DNA from: Gilliamella apicola
Lineage (GTDB): Bacteria; Pseudomonadota; Gammaproteobacteria; Enterobacterales; Orbaceae
Direction: 5' to 3'
NCBI RefSeq assembly: GCF_003202915.1
Contig: NZ_QGLP01000006.1
Coordinates: 186,001 to 250,000 of the forward strand
DNA length: 64,000 nt
Positions 58,950 through 64,000 of this stretch are shown here, piece by piece. Positions within the stretch are counted from its first letter, which is position 1; the number at the start of each line of letters is the position of its first letter. The notes beneath the pieces were generated by a model. That model was not told the DNA's origin and did no database searches. It saw only the letters and a program-made list of their open reading frames with translations. Both the position numbers and the translations under genes were made by a program.

Positions 58950-60347
58950 TTAATACACGTCGTATCCAACCATATCCTCGTAAGTGTCTTCACGGCGAAT
59001 CAATCGGTCTTTGCCTTCTTTATCGATCATAACAACAGCTGTACGTGGACGATTGTTATAAACTGTTTGGCTTTCGATGGTATAAGCACCAGCATCAAGG
59101 AAAGCAATGATATCGCCAATTTGAGTGTCTTTAGGTAATAAGAATTCTTCACCTTTAACACCAACATGGAAATAGTCACCACCATCACATAATGGACCAG
59201 CTAATTTAATGTACTCATCATGTTGTTCAGTAATTTTTGACGCATCATAAACATAGAAGAACCAATCAAAGTGTTGACTGTCAGATAATACGCTATAACC
59301 CGCATCAACAAATTTCCATTCAACATGTTCTTCAATGTTACCGTCTAAATCGTAGTTAGTTTTACGCTTTTCACAAGCAACTTCAGTTAAAAGCACACCT
59401 GCTGAACCGGTAACTTTACGACCTGGTTCGATACAGATTTCAACGTCTGTACGCCATTTGTGAACTTCACTAATTACCGCATCAGCGAAATCTTGTGCAG
59501 TAATACCAGCATACATGTTGTCTTGTAATGGATTACCATTTTCATCATCGTATTTATAAGGAACTGGAATACCACCACCTACGTTGATTAAATCAAATTT
59601 AATGCCTAAAACTTCTTCTAAACGGCGTGATTCATCAACTAATACTTTGGTTGCTTTAGCAAATGGTTCTGCTTCTGGCACTTGGTCACCCACATGCATA
59701 TGTAAACCACGTAAATGCACATAAGGCATTTCAAGAATACGACGACAAGTTTCTTCAGCTTGTTCTAAATCGATACCTGATTTAGCGTGGTAAGCAGTAA
59801 CTAATTCTGCGTGAGTTGCTGATGGAACATTTGGTTCAACACGCACACAAACATTGGCTACTTTCTTTAAGCGACGTGAAATTTCATCGATGATATCTAA
59901 TTCATATAAGCTATCAACATTGATGATATAAAGATCGTTTTGGATGGCAAATTCTAAATCAACTGGTTTTTTAACTACACCGTTGAAAACAATTTGACTA
60001 CCTGAAAAACCGATTTCTAAACATTTACGCACTTCAAACATTGAGTTCGCTTCTGCATAGATACCTGCATCTTTAATCGCTTTAAGTACACCCATTACTG
60101 AACAAGTTTTTGACGCATAGAAAATCTTAGTGTTTGGATGAGCTTTAAAGGAATCTTTGATTTCCTGAATATTACGGTCAATTTCTTTTTCAGAAAATAC
60201 ATAAAAAGGTGTTGGATATTTCTTGGCTAATTCTTCCAAATTCACACCGTCAAAACAAAGTTTACCGTCTTGCGCACTGAAACGGCGATCTTTTGTTATT
60301 AGATCGGTACGTAATTTGTTATAATTTGACATAATTGTGTCGGACAT
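58950..60347 (-). CDS. Fold-III PLP decarboxylase, DokD-like (D-ornithine/D-lysine)
   Basis: 465 residues from ATG 60347 behind GGAGG. Alanine-racemase-fold N-terminus with the PLP lysine in [11 protein letters not shown] (K80), histidine in GLHMHVGDQ, glycine loop [10 protein letters not shown], the arginine in EPGRKV and a C-terminal LCDGGDYF (catalytic-Cys loop). Annotation by similarity would say diaminopimelate decarboxylase, but it is longer than LysA and diverges. It resembles the Salmonella DokD decarboxylase acting on D-ornithine and D-lysine. Adjacent racemase, transporters and sigma-54 activator reproduce that cluster, which supports the assignment. Product would be putrescine or cadaverine. 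Confidence 0.82.
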   Translation of the reverse strand: MSDTIMSNYNKLRTDLITKDRRFSAQDGKLCFDGVNLEELAKKYPTPFYVFSEKEIDRNIQEIKDSFKAHPNTKIFYASKTCSVMGVLKAIKDAGIYAEANSMFEVRKCLEIGFSGSQIVFNGVVKKPVDLEFAIQNDLYIINVDSLYELDIIDEISRRLKKVANVCVRVEPNVPSATHAELVTAYHAKSGIDLEQAEETCRRILEMPYVHLRGLHMHVGDQVPEAEPFAKATKVLVDESRRLEEVLGIKFDLINVGGGIPVPYKYDDENGNPLQDNMYAGITAQDFADAVISEVHKWRTDVEICIEPGRKVTGSAGVLLTEVACEKRKTNYDLDGNIEEHVEWKFVDAGYSVLSDSQHFDWFFYVYDASKITEQHDEYIKLAGPLCDGGDYFHVGVKGEEFLLPKDTQIGDIIAFLDAGAYTIESQTVYNNRPRTAVVMIDKEGKDRLIRREDTYEDMVGYDVY

Positions 60348-60404
60348 ATGACCTCCAGTTAATTAGTACATAAAAAAAGGTAAGTAAAAAATTACTCACT
60401 TACA

Positions 60405-60422
60405 ATGCAATCACCGTGCCAA
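60405..60422 (-). promoter_or_regulatory. Sigma-54 promoter of the decarboxylase operon
   Basis: The minus strand reads TTGGCACGGTGATTGCAT, a full match to TTGGCACGN4TTGCW. Transcription would start about 46 bases before the decarboxylase ATG. Confidence 0.93.
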
Positions 60423-60504
60423 CTTAAAAAAACACAAATAATCAATCCATTAACAGAATAATTACAAATTTAATATTAGTCATTTAGTAAAAAATATGTT
60501 TTTA

Positions 60505-60520
60505 TGACAAAAATTTGTCA
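60505..60520. promoter_or_regulatory. Palindrome, candidate enhancer site for the divergent activator
   Basis: TGACAAAAATTTGTCA is a perfect 7-bp inverted repeat with a 2-base centre. It lies about 85 bases upstream of the sigma-54 promoter and 85 before the regulator gene, the usual place for an activator dimer. Confidence 0.55.
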
Positions 60521-60604
60521 CTTTTTTTAGTAATAATTGAAAGATATTTAAATCAACGCTAGCTATACTTAGCAATAATCCGATTATTAAAAGGTTTTAG
60601 TATC

Positions 60605-62026
60605 ATGAAAATTGATCCTGAATTACTACAAGCATTGGAAATATTTAAACATTTTTTTGATTTAATACATCAGCCTATGGCTATTATTGATAAAGAAGGT
60701 AAATATATTTATTACAATCAGGAAAGCGCAGAACTTGATGGTTATTCAATGGAGCAAGCCATCGGTAAACCAATGCTTAAAGTTTACCCTAATTTGAAAA
60801 AAGAAGATAGTACTATGCTACAAGCTTTACATGGTAAGGAGTATCAAGATACTTATCAAACTTACTTTAATCATGTGGGTAAATTAGTCGATTATCAACA
60901 TACAACGGTACCGCTTTATAATCATGAAAAAGCGATCATCGGCGCTGTTGAAATAGGTCGTAATTTATCTAATGTAAGACAACTGCAAGATCAGGTTTTT
61001 CGCCTGAATAGAAAATTATATCAGAATAAAGAACAACCACTGCCGGAAATCATTTTTGCTTCGAAAAAAATGCAAGAAGTTATCGATCAGACCAATATTC
61101 TTGGCAGCAATGATGTACCGGTATTAATTGTTGGTGAAACTGGTACGGGCAAAGAGCTATTTGCCAGATTAATTCATCAAACTAGCCATCGCCGCGATAA
61201 GGCGTTTATTTCACTCAACTGTAGTGCTTTACCAACCACCTTGATTGAAAGTACCTTATTTGGGACAGTCAAAGGGGCCTTTAGCGGTGCTGAAAATCGT
61301 CAAGGTTATCTTGAACTGGCTAATGGTGGAACTTTATTTCTTGATGAACTTAATGCAATGCCACTTGAAATGCAGAGTAAACTATTGCGCTTCTTACAAG
61401 AAAAAACTTATTGGCCATTAGGCGGTAATAAAGAGCAACATGCCGATGTGCGAATTGTGGCGGCGATGAATGAATCACCGGCCGAATTGCTAAAATCCGG
61501 TAAAATGCGCAGTGACCTATTTTATCGATTAAATGTTGGTTTAATCAAACTACCTGCCCTCCGAGAAAGGCAAGAAGATATCCCGGTACTGGCACGATAC
61601 TTTATCGATAAACATAAAACAGATGTCAACCTAGTGATCACCGGTATTAGTGAACATGCTTTACAACAACTTATGTCAGCACCTTGGCCGGGGAATGTAC
61701 GGATGCTAGAGAATGCTATCGTCCGTAGTATGGTTTTACAAAATGAGCCGGGAGAATTGCAACAAATTGTTCTTGATGACGAGTTATTTGACCTTCCAAG
61801 CCCTTCTCCACAAGAAGAAGCTAAGCTCGAAAAGCCAAATATTAAGGAGATAACCGGCAATCTAACCGAACAAGTTGAAAACTATGAAAAGCAACTTATT
61901 GTTGATGCATTAAATCAAGCCAACGGTAAAATTATTACAGCGGCAAAATTACTTAATGTTTCGCGCACCACATTACAATATAAAGTGAAGAAATATAATA
62001 TACAAATGGGAGTAATTGATAGTTAA
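60605..62026 (+). CDS. Sigma-54-dependent activator with PAS domain
   Basis: 473 residues. PAS sensor (about 10-125: FDLIHQPMAIIDKEGKYIYY), AAA+ domain (from 150) with Walker A GETGTGKE, loop ESTLFGTVKGAFSGA and Walker B TLFLDELNAM, and a C-terminal Fis-type HTH (IITAAKLLNVSRTTLQYKVKK). The sigma-54-contact motif is GAFSGA rather than GAFTGA, as in some RocR/TyrR-like activators. Divergent from the decarboxylase operon whose sigma-54 promoter lies between. It probably senses an amino acid or its product through the PAS domain. Confidence 0.9.
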   Translation: MKIDPELLQALEIFKHFFDLIHQPMAIIDKEGKYIYYNQESAELDGYSMEQAIGKPMLKVYPNLKKEDSTMLQALHGKEYQDTYQTYFNHVGKLVDYQHTTVPLYNHEKAIIGAVEIGRNLSNVRQLQDQVFRLNRKLYQNKEQPLPEIIFASKKMQEVIDQTNILGSNDVPVLIVGETGTGKELFARLIHQTSHRRDKAFISLNCSALPTTLIESTLFGTVKGAFSGAENRQGYLELANGGTLFLDELNAMPLEMQSKLLRFLQEKTYWPLGGNKEQHADVRIVAAMNESPAELLKSGKMRSDLFYRLNVGLIKLPALRERQEDIPVLARYFIDKHKTDVNLVITGISEHALQQLMSAPWPGNVRMLENAIVRSMVLQNEPGELQQIVLDDELFDLPSPSPQEEAKLEKPNIKEITGNLTEQVENYEKQLIVDALNQANGKIITAAKLLNVSRTTLQYKVKKYNIQMGVIDS

Positions 62027-63207
62027 TCACCAAAAGCTTGGGCGCAGGCAAATGCACTGCTCCAAGCCCATTGGAAATTATAACCACCAAGCCAACCGGC
62101 CACATCTACAACTTCACCAATAAAGTAGAGATTAGGCTGATTTTTTACCGCCATCGTCTTTGAGGATAACGCATCACAACTTACCCCACCTAAGGTCACC
62201 TCTGCCGTACGATAACCTTCAGTTCCATTTGGTGTCACGCTCCATGTTGTTAAGGTCTGATACAGTGCTTGTTGCTCAGTAGGCGTTAACTGTTTAACCG
62301 TTGTATCAACGATCAAATTTAGTTGCATTAACGCTTCAATTAACCGTTTAGGTAATATCTGCGCTAAACAATTTTTAAGACTTTGATTGCGATTATTATC
62401 TAACAGAGGTTTAAAATCATCCTCAAAGTTAAAGTCAGGCAATAAATTGATCGTTATTGCTTCACCTGCTTGCCAATAACTGGAGATTTGTAAAATGGCT
62501 GGCCCAGATAATCCTCGATGAGTAAATAGTAGGTTTTCTTTAAAACTGATACGTTTATTAGATACTTCAACTGGTAGTGCGATTCCTGATAACGAAGATA
62601 ATACTGTTAACAACGGTTTATGTAAGGTAAATGGCACCAATCCGGCTTTTACAGGGACAACTGGAATAGCAAATTTTTCAGCAATTTTATAGCCAATTGC
62701 TGTCATACCAAGTGCGGGCATAGATTGCCCACCGGTTGCAACAATTAGGTGATCCGTTTGCAAGTAGCCTTTGGAAGTGTGTAATTTAAAACCCTGCTCT
62801 GCTAATACTACATCCTCAAGTTGTGTTTGTAACATAAAGTTAACTTGTCCTTTTTGGCACTCTTGGCTAAGCATATCGACAATATCTTGCGCTGAATTAT
62901 CACAAAACAACTGACCATGATCTTTTTCATGGTAGCCAATATGATATTGATTAACTAGCTGAATAAAATCCCATTGAGTAAAGCGCTTTAACGCTGACTT
63001 GCAAAAATGACGATTTTGAGAAATATAATGGGTAGCTTCAACATTTAGGTTAGTAAAATTACATTTACCACCGCCAGACATTAAAATTTTGCGACCCAAT
63101 TTTTTACCGTTATCAATGACAGTCACATCATAACCTTTTTGCCCTAATAATCCGCCACAAAAAAGCCCTGCAGCACCAGCACCGATAATTGTAATTTTAG
63201 TTTGCAT
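62023..63207 (-). CDS. NAD(P)/FAD-dependent oxidoreductase, YhiN/HI0933-like
   Basis: 394 residues from ATG 63207; the earlier ATG at 63225 gives a 6-residue extension. FAD loop KITIIGAGAAGLFCGGLLG, SGGGKCNFTN, LIVATGGQSMPALGMTAIGY and the terminal GEVVDVAGWLGGYNFQWAWS are the HI0933 signature. Function in the family is unknown. Its stop overlaps that of the convergent activator by 4 bases. Confidence 0.88.
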   Translation of the reverse strand: MQTKITIIGAGAAGLFCGGLLGQKGYDVTVIDNGKKLGRKILMSGGGKCNFTNLNVEATHYISQNRHFCKSALKRFTQWDFIQLVNQYHIGYHEKDHGQLFCDNSAQDIVDMLSQECQKGQVNFMLQTQLEDVVLAEQGFKLHTSKGYLQTDHLIVATGGQSMPALGMTAIGYKIAEKFAIPVVPVKAGLVPFTLHKPLLTVLSSLSGIALPVEVSNKRISFKENLLFTHRGLSGPAILQISSYWQAGEAITINLLPDFNFEDDFKPLLDNNRNQSLKNCLAQILPKRLIEALMQLNLIVDTTVKQLTPTEQQALYQTLTTWSVTPNGTEGYRTAEVTLGGVSCDALSSKTMAVKNQPNLYFIGEVVDVAGWLGGYNFQWAWSSAFACAQAFGD

Positions 63208-63225
63208 ATTTAATCTATTACCCAT

Positions 63226-63601
63226 AATAAAGATAGCTTATTATAACAATATAACAGTGGCGATTCTAATGCCGCTATTTTTGAAAAATGTGTAAAAATC
63301 GTCAATTTTTATGCTCAAAAACCTCATTGCGCAACTTTTTTTAATCAGATATTAATTCTTATTATGAAAAATTTTTAAAATTAAATAACCTTAATTTTAA
63401 ATAAAATTTAAAACTAATAAAAACAATTGGTTAATATAAGATATAAGCTTCATTAATATACATGTGTTATGTGATTAAAATATTGACTTATAAGTAATAT
63501 TTATTTGACCAAAAACCTATTTTTAATTACCTTCACACCTATTATGGGATTAATGCCTATATCTTTTCAAAAAAGAATAACAATGAATTAGAGGCAATGA
63601 T
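63226..63601. other. 376-base divergent spacer
   Basis: Between yhiN-like and gltB. AT-rich; it must hold both promoters but I cannot mark one with confidence. A hairpin or repeat is not seen. Confidence 0.5.
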
Positions 63602-64000
63602 ATGTTATACAACCAGCAGCATGAAAAAGATAACTGCGGATTTGGTTTAATTGCTCATATTGAAGGGCAACCAAGTCATAAAGTAGTGCGTACTGCAATT
63701 CACGGGCTTGCTCGCATGCAACACCGTGGCGCCATATTATCGGATGGTAAAACCGGTGATGGCTGTGGTCTTTTATTACAAAAACCAGACCGATTTTTCC
63801 GACTAGTTGCCGAGGACGCAGGTTGGCGTTTAGCCGCTAATTACGCCGTTGGCATGCTATTTTTAAGTCAAGATGAAGCCGAAGCGCAAGCTAGTCGTGA
63901 AATTGTTGAAGAAGAGCTAGCGGAAGAAACCTTATATGTATTAGGTTGGCGTGAAGTGCCAATCGATAAGAGTGTTCTGGGTGAAATCGCCCTATCATCA
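63602..64000 (+). CDS. gltB: Glutamate synthase large subunit, 3' end cut by window edge
   Basis: The first 133 codons: MLYNQQHEKDNCGFGLIAHI with the catalytic cysteine of the class II amidotransferase domain (C12), HGLARMQHRGAILSDGKTGD, GCGLLLQKPDRFFR and LYVLGWREVP all match GltB. The start lies behind GAGGCAATGAT. With GlnA it completes the GS-GOGAT route of ammonia assimilation. The gene continues past the window. Confidence 0.95.
   Translation, partial: MLYNQQHEKDNCGFGLIAHIEGQPSHKVVRTAIHGLARMQHRGAILSDGKTGDGCGLLLQKPDRFFRLVAEDAGWRLAANYAVGMLFLSQDEAEAQASREIVEEELAEETLYVLGWREVPIDKSVLGEIALSS

Overview
The window looks like the chromosome of a low-GC gammaproteobacterium. Gene content and order (aas-lplT, rpsP-rimM-trmD-rplS, secB-gpsA, glnA-glnL-glnG, fruBKA with a Cra-type regulator) are enterobacterial in style, but the DNA is very AT-rich. 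This, the PTS-heavy content and the decayed accessory genes point to a host-associated lineage such as the Orbaceae (Gilliamella-like bee-gut symbionts). That assignment is inference from recollection; no search was run.

Layout. 1-5.4 kb: end of an alpha/beta hydrolase, a run of broken genes (MBL-fold hydrolase, a second hydrolase fragment, a cyclophilin-like protein), an NepI-like MFS exporter and a LysR regulator. 5.6-17.1 kb: an accessory island bounded by two near-identical 45-bp direct repeats (about 5674-5717 and 17026-17070). It holds a dead P4-type integrase preceded by iterated GTATAAC motifs, a membrane protein, an outer-membrane-protein remnant, four small orphan genes that look like toxin-immunity genes, a helicase-nuclease of the UPF1/DNA2 type beside a HAD phosphatase, and a flavin-binding NimA-like protein. 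17.3-22.3 kb: a two-gene unit with defence-like architecture, a 1346-residue STAND/NACHT-type ATPase ending in a PD-(D/E)XK-like nuclease, and a second protein with a NucS-like nuclease domain and a DUF5655-like end.

22.6-38.3 kb is core: periplasmic alpha-carbonic anhydrase, tRNA-Asn, a LOG-family hydrolase, the fructose PTS operon with an upstream Cra-type operator, a four-gene siderophore ABC importer behind a long Fur-type palindrome, and glnA-glnL-glnG with a sigma-54 promoter and tandem NtrC sites. 38.4-54.8 kb: a rhodanese-fold protein without its cysteine, secB, gpsA, a large secreted protein behind a textbook sigma-70 promoter, an ornithine-cyclodeaminase relative, aas-lplT-murQ, the mannose PTS with manO, the rpsP operon and a MarC-type protein.

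54.9-62.0 kb is the most coherent metabolic system: a group IV PLP decarboxylase resembling the D-ornithine/D-lysine decarboxylase DokD, an APC transporter, an ornithine-racemase-like enzyme and a second APC permease form one operon. It sits behind a perfect sigma-54 -24/-12 element and is divergent from a PAS-AAA+-Fis activator. The proposed route is L-ornithine (or L-lysine) import, racemisation, decarboxylation of the D-isomer and export of the polyamine. The window closes with a YhiN-type flavoprotein and the start of gltB.
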